DNA of 64,000 nucleotides from Trochalopteron elliotii (taxonomy: Eukaryota > Chordata > Aves > Passeriformes > Leiothrichidae): NCBI GenBank assembly GCA_024734555.1, contig JANPWX010000073.1:786600-850599 (forward strand), in the 5' to 3' direction. The translations under genes and the position numbers were made by a program. Under the pieces are notes generated by a model that had not been told where the DNA came from, ran no database searches, and worked only from the letters and a program-made list of their open reading frames with translations. Shown here piece after piece: positions 44,001 through 57,300 of the stretch. Numbering within the stretch: the first letter of the stretch is position 1; each line of letters opens with the position of its first letter.

Positions 44001-46405
44001 CTGAAGCATTACTCTGTTGACTTCTGCGAGGTTTTTTCTTTCTCTTGTCCTTGTTGCTGTTTTAGATGGGCTGTCTTGGCTCAACAGCGAATATTAACAT
44101 GGTGACAAAAACCTTGTCCAACCATGAGGATATGTCTAAACCTTGGGCATTGCAATCTTGGAGCTGAGAGACTAGAAGCCCTTCCTGCATTCAATACCTT
44201 GATTAAATTTACTGTGATATAAATATCATCTGTGGCTTACCAATTAAATTATAGTTCGAATTATGTTATTAAGGGATTTGAATTAACATTCCTCTGGATG
44301 TAAGAGAAGGATGTTTTTGCAGGCAATAGTTAAAAACTCCCATCCTTTTCTTCCATCTAAACAAATTGGATTAAAATTTTCAGTAGTGAAGTTTTTTAGC
44401 ACTCATATTGTCTATGGAGACCCCTTAAAAATTGTCCAGGCCATGGCTTTCATCCAAATGTATGTATCATCCTGAGAGACCTCTCTCACAATCCAGCCTT
44501 TGCTGTTAAATTTGTATTGGCCTTAACATGCTTTGAAGTAATAATCAGTGCTGTGTCTCCAGAGGGATAGGACAATATGTAATTGGCTTAAACAGAAGGA
44601 AGATCTCGTTAGACATTAAGAAGCCTTTACTAATGGTACAGTAATTAAGCACAGGAATAAATGGCTCGAGGCCTTCTGCCTGTACAGAAGTTTGGATGAA
44701 CACACTGAATCTTGTCTTCTCCCGCAAGGAAACCAGAGATCATTCTTTACAGTTTCTTTCAAATTTATCTTCTCTGTTTCTGCACATGTTCACAAAGTTT
44801 TCTTGCCAAAAGTGGCAATAGCAGCATTTTCATTGCCACCACATTGTCATTGAAAATGCTGCCCCATCAGTGCCCCAACGGAAGAACAAGCTGAAATAAC
44901 AGAATGCCAATGAGAGCATCCTTTCTTTCCAAGCTGGCAGGAGCAAGCCATTCTGGAAGGTGATGTACATCTCCCATAACCCATGCTCCAGCTTCCTTGG
45001 TTGAGCCAAATTGTCTTCCCTGCTTGTCAAATGGGAGAAGTGTTAACACTGTAATTAGAAACATTAAAGCAATCAAAATGAGCATACAGGCATAATTAAG
45101 GCACTATTGGTTTATGTCCCCTGCAGGCATTCTTTTAGAATAAATGACTTTTTGGTTTAATTTAAGCCTCTTCCAAAACATCACTAAAACAAAGGGGCAA
45201 AGGAGTTTCTATCCATATATTCACTAGTAAAACTACTTAGTTTTCAATCTCATAACCTAGTTTATACTGGTAAAATTTCCCTGCACTGGCAAAATCTAGA
45301 GGATATTGCTAAATAAAGAGCTTAGCTTGATGATAATAATAAACAATAAGTTGGGTCTGGACAACAAGAATCGAAGAGGAGCAAGAGAGACTTCATTGGC
45401 TCTGGATCAAACCCTTCATAAAAGAGGAATTAGCTGTGCTGTGCCAGTGTTGGACATGATGTTATGAAAGTGCCATTTTTTCCTGAGAGGGAAAGGTACA
45501 CAGAATAATTAACAAGGCTGGAAGAGTTTTTTCCAACCTGGATGGGTGAAAAAAGGAGAGATGAAGATCAGGAACATCGAGTGAGTATGGAGGAGTTGCA
45601 ACTCTTCTGCCCCTCTCTAAGTCTAGGGTGGTGTTGCACTATGAAAGAGGTTGAGCCCCACTCACAGTGCTCTCTGGTTTAAGCCTTGGAGAAGTAGATG
45701 TTCAGCTCTGACTTGCTGAGACTGAGCTGTCTGCAGAAAGTAGCCACAGCCTTTCTAATTGAGACAGATGGGCCCAGCTCCATGTGTGCATGTATACGTG
45801 GTGTGGTTTGGGTGCTGACAGAGAAGCACAATTGCCACCCATTAGAAAAGTTCCTCATTCTGCCATAGGAAGGCTTTTTCTTGTGAGCTTGGAAGTTGTA
45901 ATGGCAAATTCAGCCCAAGAAAAGGGGCTCAGGGTTACCTAGAGGTCAAGGGAGAGTTGCTTGCACACAGTGGCTTAGTACAGAATGGGAATATGCGCAT
46001 CCAGGTGTGTGAATATTTTCTGTCCTGAATGCCTTCAGCTCACAGGAAGGTTGAGCTATTGGAGAACTGGCATGTGGACTTTAGTTGAGGTTGGTGTTAA
46101 CCTTCCCATTGGTGGGAGGTTACAGTGCCTGCTGAGTATTCCTAGTGGTTGGGGAAGAATATTCAAATTTGGCTATCTCTACAGGGATTTGATTCTACAG
46201 TATGTTCCCAGAAATGTCTTCCTTTTGTCCAGTCTTCCCTGTTTTAATGAACTTTGAGTCTTTGATTTATCCTCTGATGAGATCCCATTCAAACCCTCAA
46301 TGTGTCTGGCGAGAAATGTAAGAGAGCCAGCTAATGGTGGTGCAGATGGAGGAACATGGCTACTTTGTTAGGACTTGCCTTCCTCACAGGGTTAACAAGG
46401 CCCAT

Positions 46406-46431
46406 GATAGTGACCCTCTGGGGTCACTATC
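46406..46431. repeat. perfect inverted repeat, 11-bp arms, 4-base loop
   Basis: GATAGTGACCC at 46406-46416 and its exact reverse complement GGGTCACTATC at 46421-46431 flank the loop TCTG. It can form a hairpin or cruciform; function unknown. Confidence 0.95.
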
Positions 46432-49400
46432 CCACTCATGGCTATTCCAGACTCAGCTGTTTGCCCATGAGCCAGAAGAGTGACAGCTCCACAGTTGGCA
46501 TCTCCCAGCAGCGGTTCCTGGACTTGGCTGCCGTGAGCTGCAGGCTAAACTCATCACGTTCCTTCACGCAGGTAACATGACAAGCAACAGGTACTGCAGG
46601 GTACTGCTGCAGCTTCCTGCTCCTAGCACTACCCTCACAGGTACCAAGTACCATCCATCAGGATCTGAATGGTCCTGTGCTGGGCGGCTGAGAAGAGATG
46701 GCAGCATAAGCCACAGAGGTAAATAACATACTCTGAGTCTGACTTTCATTATAGTTCTTCATGGTAAAAACAAGTTGATGGGTGTACTCTTCCTCCCCAA
46801 AACTGGGTAAGCAAGAGGTTCAGGGATGCAAGGGTAATTTTTTTTAGCTCTTATTTGAGCATGCACATGAAGATTAGAGTGGTGGAAATGACATTCGTCT
46901 TTGCCCACTCTAGCTCTGGCTAAGATCTCTGCAGTCAAAGAATAACTGGAGTGAGTATCTCCCTTATCCCAAAGCCTTGCCCTGTTAGTGAGGCTTCCCC
47001 TGCTTGCTTGGCTTAGGTTACCTGGGTTAGGATTGCTGAAGTTCCTGGATAGGGAAAGAAGCAGAGGAGAACTTTTATGCAGGAGAATCTCCTGCAGCAC
47101 CTCTGCAGAGGGGCACAAATGCCACTCCTCTACCTCATTTTTTTTGTCCCTGTCCCCAATGAGTGTTGCCACAGCTGACGTGCCATCTGTACAGAGCAGA
47201 CTGATAGCCCTTTCCCTTGCCCCATGCCCTCTGCAGAGGCAAGGGGCTGGCAACTGGCTGCAACAGACGTGCAGAAGGACAAGTTGAACGTCACAGGCAG
47301 CACCAAGAAAATCCATCTGAAACCTTGCTCCATATGGGGAAGTGCAGTTCCAGCTGTTCAGCCTTTGGAGTAAGCTGGCTCTGAAGCTGCTGCTACCCTG
47401 GTTGTAATGCTAGGCAAGCACAGCCCCATCAGAGCTGGTGAATAGGGGGAAAGCAGCAGGGGTAGCAGCATCATGCTGGTACAAGGAATCTCGTGATGCT
47501 ATTGCTCCCCATGATTATGCTGTTAACAGCTAAGCAGGGTGGAGTTTAATGAGCAAAGGTAGATGAGAAAAGGAAAACAACTGAGACAAATGATGTTTAA
47601 ATGTGATGGCTCATTAAACAAAAGCTCTCTGCTATGTTTCTTTCCTTGGTAGCAACAAAAGGGACAATGGCCATAAGTAAAAGGCAACCCACTGACAACA
47701 GGAAGGATTTATTGAAAGTAGCACACTTAATTTAGCTGCTCCAGCACGAATGAGCAGAGATATTTGGCATCAAGTAACTCAAGTGAAGGGTTTTGCAATG
47801 TCTTTGTATGAGGCAGAGTGCTCTTTTCTGCCCAAACCCTAGGAGCTTCTTGCTGTTTGAATATCAAGGACAAGTCCTGCTTTTCTTCATATCGGAATTC
47901 CTGTTGTCTTCAGCAGATGTTTTGCAATGCAGAAGTCAGTGCAGTGTGGGCTGGGGGCCTCATACTAATGTGTCAGCCATCTTGTCTAGCCTGGCTTAAC
48001 AATGCCTGCCTGTGGGGCCTTGGTCCTGACCGGATACTGTAGCTTTTACTGAACTGTAGGCCTTCACAGATTTTGAGAAGTTATGCTAATCAATTCTTCT
48101 TCAAAAGACAGCAACAGCTTCACTAGTGCCCTTCCTGACAGATGTAAAACCACTTCCCAAAGCATCTGTGTAGTAGTGGCTCCACACCCCCCCAACTGGG
48201 CAACTATTCCAGTGTTTCATTGTCATTATCTACCTTGTCAGTGTATTGCCCTCTCCAGTCAGGATATGGAGGACAGAGTATTTCCTTCTTTGCCAAAGCC
48301 TTACTATCAATTATGTAGTAGATTCCCTTTCAGCTTTCCAACAACATGTGAGAAAAGATCTCCATAGTGTTCATCTGTCTTAAAAGGCAAACAGCTACTC
48401 TGCATTTGTGGAAATCATGGAACTGTGTGTGATTTTCTGCCTGAAGAAAAAGATGTAGTCTATCTTATTGAAGTTTCTATTCTGTTATTTATGAGACTGG
48501 TGAAGGCAATAGTCTTCAGGCATGAAATACCTGATCCCGCGGGAGCTCCCACCATTAAGCTCTTGAGCTGAGAAGATCCAACAAGAGTGGGGATGGATCC
48601 CTGGACTTCTTTGCCAGTTTGAAATGTGTCAGGAAAGAGAAAGACTGAGTACATGATCATTTCAGACGTTAGGATATCTCAGATAGCAAGAGAATGATAT
48701 CTTTACTACTCTTTTCTTGTTTTCTGCATGGGCAACTCAGCCTAATCAGAGATTACATTGTCCAGTACTGGAAAATTTAGTCATTTGGATGCTGTAGAAA
48801 GTATGCTGCTAGGTCTCTCCATAACAAAAAACAACAACTTTGGAGCAGATGCAGAGAGATGAGCTTTAAACCCCCTATTCACTGGCCTTTTTGAAGGTCA
48901 CGTGCCAAGGAACTAACACAGATTCTAGTATTCCTGTTGAAATGGTGGTGCACAACAGCAGTGGTTTTGTTGGCTGTGTTGTGCACATGACTGTGCTGAC
49001 ATTGTAAACCACAGTAAAACAGATAACTTCATTCTGTCTGATGTAACAGAAGGTCTTCTGTCTCCCAAATGTCATTTGATCCAAAAGGGATTGAACTGAT
49101 TTGAAAGCTTTCATCAACACCCTCTCTGTTCCAAGTTAGGAGCTTGTACCAGTTGGAACTACCTATTCACAAATCTTGTGGGAAGGCAGCCAGCAAAATG
49201 CAGTGTCCATACAGAAAGTGCTTATTGGTTAAGAGATGGCAACTCTGTGGACAGGAGAAATGCTGCTGAGACAATTTATCTGCAGTGAGGAGTTTAAACA
49301 TTCAATTCTCACGTCCCTACCGCTGCATCTCCTACTTAGTGGATGTCAAAATGTTGCAGTTGAGCAACATCTCATTCTGTGCATAGAAATCAATGGTCTG

Positions 49401-52400
49401 ATTGATTGCCCTCAGACTGGTTTTTGTTCAAAATTGCTGAAGCCCCATTACCTGGATGACATGAGTCAGAGAAATTAAAGCCTCACTGATTATGATGTTA
49501 TAAAGCAACCTGAGTCTGCAAAAGAATAACCTACATATTTAATATCAGGGCATGTTGTGTTTGCAGTTGACACTCTGAAGGCAGATACCTAATGCTAAAG
49601 CATGCTATGAGAAAAGCAGAACACAAACACAAGGCAAGGCCAACTGGAAATGCAGTGACTGAAGCATGTTTCACCTTAGAATCCGGCAATGAGTGCGTTT
49701 CCAAAAATTTCTTACTGAAGCAAGATTTACCTCCAACTGCATTGCTTAAGTGTGGGTATGTGGGAAGCTTTGACACTGCAGAGATCAGCAGAGTTCCAGT
49801 CAATGCAGGTGGTGCATTGTAGAGTTGTGCTGCTCTTGTTAGACGCAGTAGACACAGCTGATGGGTTGAATGGCTCTCCAGAGTCTGCAGCCTTCATTGA
49901 CTCCTTTTCTGACGACTATAGGCAGACATTTGACCCCAAGTTCACATGCAGGTACCCACAGTCCAGACAGCCACATCTCACACTGGCTGCAAATACACAG
50001 AGCTCTCACTCCTGAGCTGCAAACCTCACCTTGGTGTGCACCGTGTCAGTCAGTAACAAAAGCAAGCAGCTGGAAAAGGTGGTTGCCAAAGAATAATCTC
50101 CAATTCCCTGGGAATAATATCAGTTTAGTGCTTAAGACCAGTCCTTCCACCTTATTTCACACTGTAAGGGTGTAGAAAGTATTTGGAAACTGAGTCTTGA
50201 GTTGGAATGTCTTCTGAAGGGTATTTTCACAAAACGTTCAATCCCAGAAGTCAAGAATGTGTAAATGTATATATAAATGTCTTGCTCTGAAACCTTTTGC
50301 CCACCCTGTCTGTCTTATAAATGACTTCTTCTCCTGACTTTGCTCTGATGGATGTCGAATGGTTTTCTTAGTTCTTTCCAAGTGGCCTCTCTCCAGTTTC
50401 ACATCTACTGATGACCACATTTTCTTCCTGTGCCTATTGAAGGCAATGACCACTATATCTGCTCCAAAACAGCTCCCCGTGGACAGATCCAGGGAGCTTC
50501 TCATGACAAAGAGCAATTTGATGTTCATACACATTATGCTGGCATGTAAACCCACCAAGGATCACCAGAAGAAATGGGACTTGACTGTCTTCATAAATTT
50601 CCTCAAGTGCCCGGTGGGTAGCAGAACATGCTCTTGCCAATGACCTCTGAGATTGCAGTATAAAATTAACCTAAAGCATCTAAAAAGCAACTGGAGGGGA
50701 AGGATGTATTTTATGTCAATTCAGTCAAAAAGTCCTCAGAATTAGTTGCCTGAAGTGTTTGGGAAAGCTGACAAAGTATAATAGCACAGAGACTATTTTC
50801 TTGCTTCTCAGCAAAGACAGCATTAATCGTCTGGGCTTAATATAGCCTTCCACATGCCAACTGGGTGCAAAATTATGGCTGGTATTAGAAAACCACTTAC
50901 CATGTGGACAGGCTTAAACTGCAATAAGCTGTGGGGTGTGGATGCAGATGGAGTATGCCTAAGGACAAACAGTGACCTTGAGAATTGTATGCCATGTCTC
51001 TGGAGATATAGTGCCTCTTCATTATGAGCCCTGACAGACATGGAGCTCTTCATCAATGGTGGTGCAAGGAAGGACTTACATTTGGAGCCAGGCTTGAATG
51101 TTGCAGTCCAGGTATATCTAGAGATATCTGAGCATGAGAGATTTACTGGAATAGGTTGTATACACCGTTATAATATCTGTATTCATAATGTATAGGCCAG
51201 TATACATCCAGAGTGTGTCAGACAGAGGGAGAATCCACAGCTTTGGATGTTTGCAAGAACAGCACGTATAGAAAAAACCTATCCTTTTCTGTACCCACCC
51301 TGGCTTGATTTGTGGTAGCTATTCTGCCAAATAGTTATCCTTATTTTGATAGAAAAGGAGCAGAAATATGGCTGAGCATCTCATCTGAGACTTTGTCTTA
51401 GCACTTGAAGAATCCAGAGTTTATCAAATAAGGTCAAACCCTTTAACACCCTGCATTGTAACATCTGTACAACACAGCTTAGAGATTGTTGTTCTGGTAT
51501 TACTACCTAGTAAAGTGAGCTCAATGGTGCAGTGCTTATATAACACTCTTTTTTCTGTGCATGAATTGTGTCTCAATCCTGTTTTTCTGCTGGTAGATTT
51601 TCTCAAAAGTTATTAATAAACAATTTTAACTAATAAGTTTCAGGTTGTGCAATGCATTCTTCATTGTTCTGTCTGTAGTTGGCCTCCTTGGTTATGCAGC
51701 AATCTCTCTTGGTGGTCTCTGATGAGAAGATTAATTTTAAGACCATGATAATAAATATACTGTTGTTGAAGTCTTTTGGACAAATGTAAATCTTTGCTAA
51801 AATTAGAAGACATTCAGCACAGCATTTCCGCAGTTATCCAGACACTGACATACAACATCATCATGCAGAGTGAGACAAGCAGAAGGCTGATTCATGGATC
51901 AGGATTTTTGATAATCAACCAACACTAGTATTTAGGTAATTATGTCTGTACAGGATGTTATGACATCTCTATCTTACGTGTAGTGCCAGTTACTGTGACA
52001 GCTTCTTTTTATAACTAAAATATACCTTTCCTGGCTGAAAACATTATGATAATTGTGGGAATGTCTCTTATTACTGAGCCACCTACCACTTGATGAAAAT
52101 GACAGAGCTCATCTTGTGTGAATTAATGCCGAAAGAACAGAGGAGACTAGCTATGGCCCTCATCTGGCTGCTGGAAGCATGAAAGGTGTGACAGCAGGGC
52201 TGGAACTGAAAGAAGCAACTAAAAAGAAGGGGAAGTGAAAACATCCTAGCATTTCCAATTGTCACCTTCTCTTGTTAGTAGCCAAGATGACTGCCACTGA
52301 CACCCGCTAAGCTGAGGGGCTGATCCATGTCTCATCTTCCACCTGTAAAAGGGGTCCCAGGGAAATGGCTGCATATTGTGCCAGTGCTTTGCTATTGTAC

Positions 52401-54307
52401 CTCTCTGGAAGTAGGAGCATCCTTTACTGCTGCACATGCTCTGGTGCAAACCCCTCTCCTGGCCACAGCCAGGAAGGGAGAGTTGATTTCATGAAAAGCA
52501 GTTGCTATGCACTTAATGTCTCATGTTGTTGTTACCAGATGTGTTGGTTTTTAGTTATACTGGGGATCCATTTTCCTTCCCAGCCTGAAACTGGGAAGCA
52601 TAGCTGTACTCCTCACTGCTAGGCCACCATTTAGGCTGTGAATGGAAGGTCAGCCCTGTCTCTAGGCCACAGACACATACTGATCTCTGACCCTCTCACT
52701 GGCAATCTTCCAACAAACTCTGCCCCCATGTTCGGATTTGGGGAGAAGTAGCCTTATTTGCACACCAGACCTCTGATGCACACTTTGCAAAATCTTCTGG
52801 GGTCTATTTGAATGACTAAATACCAAGGCCCAAGGTACTTGCTCTGAGCTGGAGTGCTGTAGCTGTGCTGGTGTTCATTTGAACCCTGGCAGTTCAAGGC
52901 TGCTCACTGTGCATCTTCCACTGGATGATACCTCACCATTCCTGCTTTCTTCTCCCTTTTCCCTTCCATCCCCATGGCAGGAAAGACTCCTTGGCTTTTA
53001 GGGTGGGGGTAGGTCATGGCAGATGTGTGTTCTCCTTTGAGATTTGCCCATTGCTTGGCTTAATTAATCCTGACACATTGCAGTTGCTGTTACGGAAGAA
53101 ATGTCAAGAGAAATTAGACCAGCTGGTAGCATGAAAACTGAGGAAGCGTGGTGCCTCACTTTCCTGGATAAATTTGATTTCCTTTCCTGGCAGGGGCTGT
53201 GGGGTCTGGATGGCTGTGAGCAGAAGAAGCTGACCTGTGTCACCTGCTCTTGCCACAGTCACCTTGCTCCGAGATCCAGCAAAAGGACAGCAAGGACCTG
53301 TTTCCCAAACAAGGCAAGCAGAGGATCTAACTAGCAGCAAATGGCATGGCGAGCCTTTCATGAAAACTAGGACAACCCTGGGATTTGGCTTGGGTTAGGG
53401 TCCTGGTTACCTGAAGCATAAGGCTTTGAGGAGCTCTGGGGCTTTGTTGAACTCCTCAGAGAGGAGACAAACACTACTGAGTTGCTTCTTTATCTTCTTT
53501 TATTCTATCTATGAGTACCTTTAGCAGCTGTTCCTCACCATTTCCTTCACCTTTATAACTATTTACTTGAATGTTTTCATATAACAGTCAATTTTGTGAG
53601 ATTTATCAGCAGCTTTCATGCTTTTTCCTTAAAGCAAATAACCTTCATATTTTGATGTTTCATTAGACCATCGCATCTGAGCTCTTTCCTTTCTGCAGTG
53701 ATCTGATTTAATAGAATGAGAACCCAGTCTAATAATACACAGTGCAGCTGCACAGTGTGGATATGTCGTGAGTGTGTATTTCCCCCATATGAACATCTTC
53801 TCCTCTGTGCTCTCCTGCGGCACATTACTTTGTAAGTCTGCAGATGCCACAAACCTGGAATAGAATAGCATTTGCAGAGAACTGGCTTTAACACTTAAAT
53901 ATGGCCCGAAGTTGAGGAGCAGTTTTTGTGCTGTCTTGGGAATGCAAGCAGGTAAAATTTCACCTCTGCTTGATGATTGGCAAAAAAATCTTTGTTCTAC
54001 CAGACAGGCACTTACTTGCCAAAGGCATGTTACTCATATTTAAACATTAAGAACAAGACCTTGCCATGGCATGGTATCTCTAGCTTGAGAAGGTCAGAAG
54101 TAAGTTTGTCTTCTGGTAGGATAAAAGGGATATGGGCAGGCAAGCTCTGATCAACCTGACTGAGGACATGCAAATATTTACAGCCATCAAAGTCAAAATA
54201 AATACAGTGTGGGTGACCTAATAGATTCAGCCAATGCAGTAGCAGGAACTGCTGTCCCTGTTCATGAACAGAAAGACAAAGTTCATTCAAAGAAATAAAA
54301 ACAAAGT

Positions 54308-54343
54308 ACAATTCAAAACAAAACAAAGCAAAACAAAAAACAA
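54308..54343. repeat. CAAAA-type A-rich tract
   Basis: Repeats of AAAAC with variants. Similar A-rich or T-rich tracts lie at 57797-57823, 60669-60684, 60698-60708 and 63681-63697. None is attached to a recognisable retroelement body. Confidence 0.8.
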
Positions 54344-57300
54344 ATTCTCTCTGTATTATTCACACAACCCCAACTTCTCAGGGAAACCAAGCTGTTAATG
54401 TCTGGAATGGGAGAAAACAAAGCAAAAAGTGCAAGAGAAATGGAAACTAAGTATTTTTTCATGTTTCAGCTACCGGGACTAAACTATTAAACATGCTTGC
54501 TCAGGATGGAAGTATGTGAGATAGGAAGCCCTCAGGCAGGAACAGTGGTACACGAAGATACCCCTGGGGCTTTTCACTTTGGCTCTGAAAGGTGCTTCAA
54601 GGGCGGTTTTCACTGGACCCACATGAAGGAAGAAGATACCTCACCACACACCCTTTCCTGTAGGACTGCAGATAGTAGGAATGGAAGGATTGGTACCTGG
54701 CTGTGTCTAGAGGGAAAACTTACTGATGTTTTTGCTGTCCTCATACTCATGTTCTTGAATAAACCACTAAAAGTTAACTATCATTAGTGTCTCAACAAAT
54801 TACAAAAAGGTTCGGGGACCTGCTCCTTTGGGCACTTTAGTAGACCTGGACCTTATTAGACATCTTTTAGAAAGTCAGCAAAGTCTTTGCACATTTACTT
54901 CAATGTTATTAATTTACAAGGGCTACTCAATTAAGAGAGTCCACTAACTTGTAAAACTTTACTTATTTACACTGCTTCTTGGAGAAGGATTTTCTTAGAG
55001 CGTGATGATGATAAGCTTAGGCATTACAAATCCTCTTGCTGCTTTTGTCAACAGGCAGCCTGAGAGCATTAATCAGAGAGATGCACGCTTCCCAGCAGTG
55101 GCTTTGCTCCAGCTCCCTGCCACTTCCCTGCTGTGGGGTATGGCCCTGTGGGGCACCAGCTTCCCTCCAAGTCTGGGGGAGCTCTGCACACTGGCATTAG
55201 CTTTTACCAGGCTGGAGACCCTATTTGAAAGGCAGCAGGAAATTGGGATGCTTCTCATGACCGCTTTTTAGGCAGCAGGAGAGATGAGGCTGTGTTTGCC
55301 TCAAAAGCAAAGCACTCTCCCCAAAGTGTGCATTTTGGCTCAAGGCAATTTTCTCGCACCATGCGTGTCTCTGATGCATGAAGCTTCATCAGGGCAAGAT
55401 GTGGGGTACACTTGGGCTTCAAAGCATGCTCCAAAATCACTTTTCAGACAAGTGAAAAATTGCAGTTCAACTTACTGCTGCGGAGAAGGGAAATGGGAGT
55501 GCAGGGTGAGGAGGTCTGGGAGTATTGTGACCTCCAAGCCCTCTGGATCACCTTTAGGGATGTCCCAAAAACTCCTTGTTTGTCTAGGAGCCTCCAAGTC
55601 ATTTCAGGCCAAGTCAGTCATGCAGCTCAGTGTTACTCTCACACCAAATGTGGTAGGTAAATGCTGCTGCTACTCCTAGGAGGTGCTTCTATACATTAAT
55701 GATATGAGGAACTTTGCACAATTTCTGCCCTGCCCCAGCCCAGGGTGTTATTTTTCCCTCTGTCACTCCTGCAAGTGAGATTTAACAAAGATAATTTTCT
55801 CATTCCCGATAGGTACTGAGATTTTCCTCTGGGCACTTGGTGAATTCCATCTCCCTGATGTGCAGACACTGTAGGTGCATGAAGTGTGAAGTTTGAACCC
55901 ACCTGGCAGACTGGGACAAGTCCTTCCTTCATTATGAACTCACTGAGATGGTGCTGGGGAGAGTGAATCAGTTGACTAACTGCTATGGGCAAGAGAGCCA
56001 CTGTCACAAGCAGTGAGAAAGAAGGGTAGCATCCATCTGCCTGAACAGGCAGATATTAGACACATGGAGAGTTTGACACAGGTTGTGTAGCAGTGAATTA
56101 TTGCCCATTGTGACCCTTTGTCCAGTGTCTGCCTTTCTGGCTACTTGGACTTCTTTCTGTTTTATTCAGAGCGTTGTGCTGTGTATTGACATTTGCCTTC
56201 TTTGAAAGCTGCAGGGAGAGGATTACCCACTGCTTTCCTACATGGAAAATGCCAATAGTGAAATTGAATGCAGTGGGTTCTACCTTCACTAGGACCTGAA
56301 TGGCTTCACAAGCATGTTATAAGCCTTTTGGTAGCCTTTGCTGCCCTAAAAGGGTTTGCTTCTTGAAGCAAATTGATTTCCGCTCTGAGTAAACATGAAA
56401 GCAAAGTTTTTCAGCTCTGACTATTCTACAGGTGCTTGTGCAAAATCTAATGAATGTTTTAATGTGCAATGCAAGGGTGTTGCTAGGGAACTTGTGAGAG
56501 CTAAATGAGGAAATGCTGTCAATAGAGGCAAGTGGCAGGGCCTCAAAGTTTTCCTTTGCAGTCCTGCTGATGATTATTATTATATAAACAGTGCCAACTG
56601 TGACACTGTGTTGGTTCATCCTCTGGTGACAGCAGATCTGCTTAAAAAGCAGTAAAAGTAAATTTTAAAAAGGCTGGACTCCGATGGGTTTTGATGTTCT
56701 TCCATCCCAGATAAGCTTTACTACATTATCTGCTTCTGTAAAGGGTGGATAAGTGCCTTCTCTCTCAATGTGCTGATGAGGACTTTGCTCTGCCTTGTTT
56801 CACTGTGCCTATTTGACACTCACTGGTGACAAATCTGAACCAGCCTGTGCAAACCTGTCTAAGCCCCAAGTTGGGGCAGTGCTTTCCCAGTCACCCTGAA
56901 AAGTTTTGTGAGCTCTAGAGCACTGAGGGAGGCGATTTTTGCCTCTACCTTTGTCTGTCTCCAGTGGGCCTCTTGGAGTTTAATTCAGCTCAAAGATGAT
57001 ATTGAATAAGAGATTTTCTTCCCCTCTTTGTGGTGTAAAAATGGCTATTGTGCCCAGTGGATGCAAAGTTAGCAGTGACTACTAAAATCTTATGTTTGGA
57101 AGAGACCAAGAAACTTTTGGCTCAGGTTGCTTGTGGGCACACTTAAATGAGCTTCCCAAGTTAACCCCTCTTGCCTTTTCCTCCTAATGGCACATGGTTC
57201 CTGTAACAAGTGTTGCTCCTCATGCCATTACTAGCCCTAAGAAGCAGCCCATTTTGCTTCTTCCGAATGTTAGGAAGTGCTGAGCTTGTTCTCTTTTGGA

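Noticed and set aside
46759..47316. 185-codon minus-strand open frame
   Set aside because: It has no recognisable domain, no good splice or start context and overlaps a plus-strand frame; such lengths are expected by chance in 64 kb.
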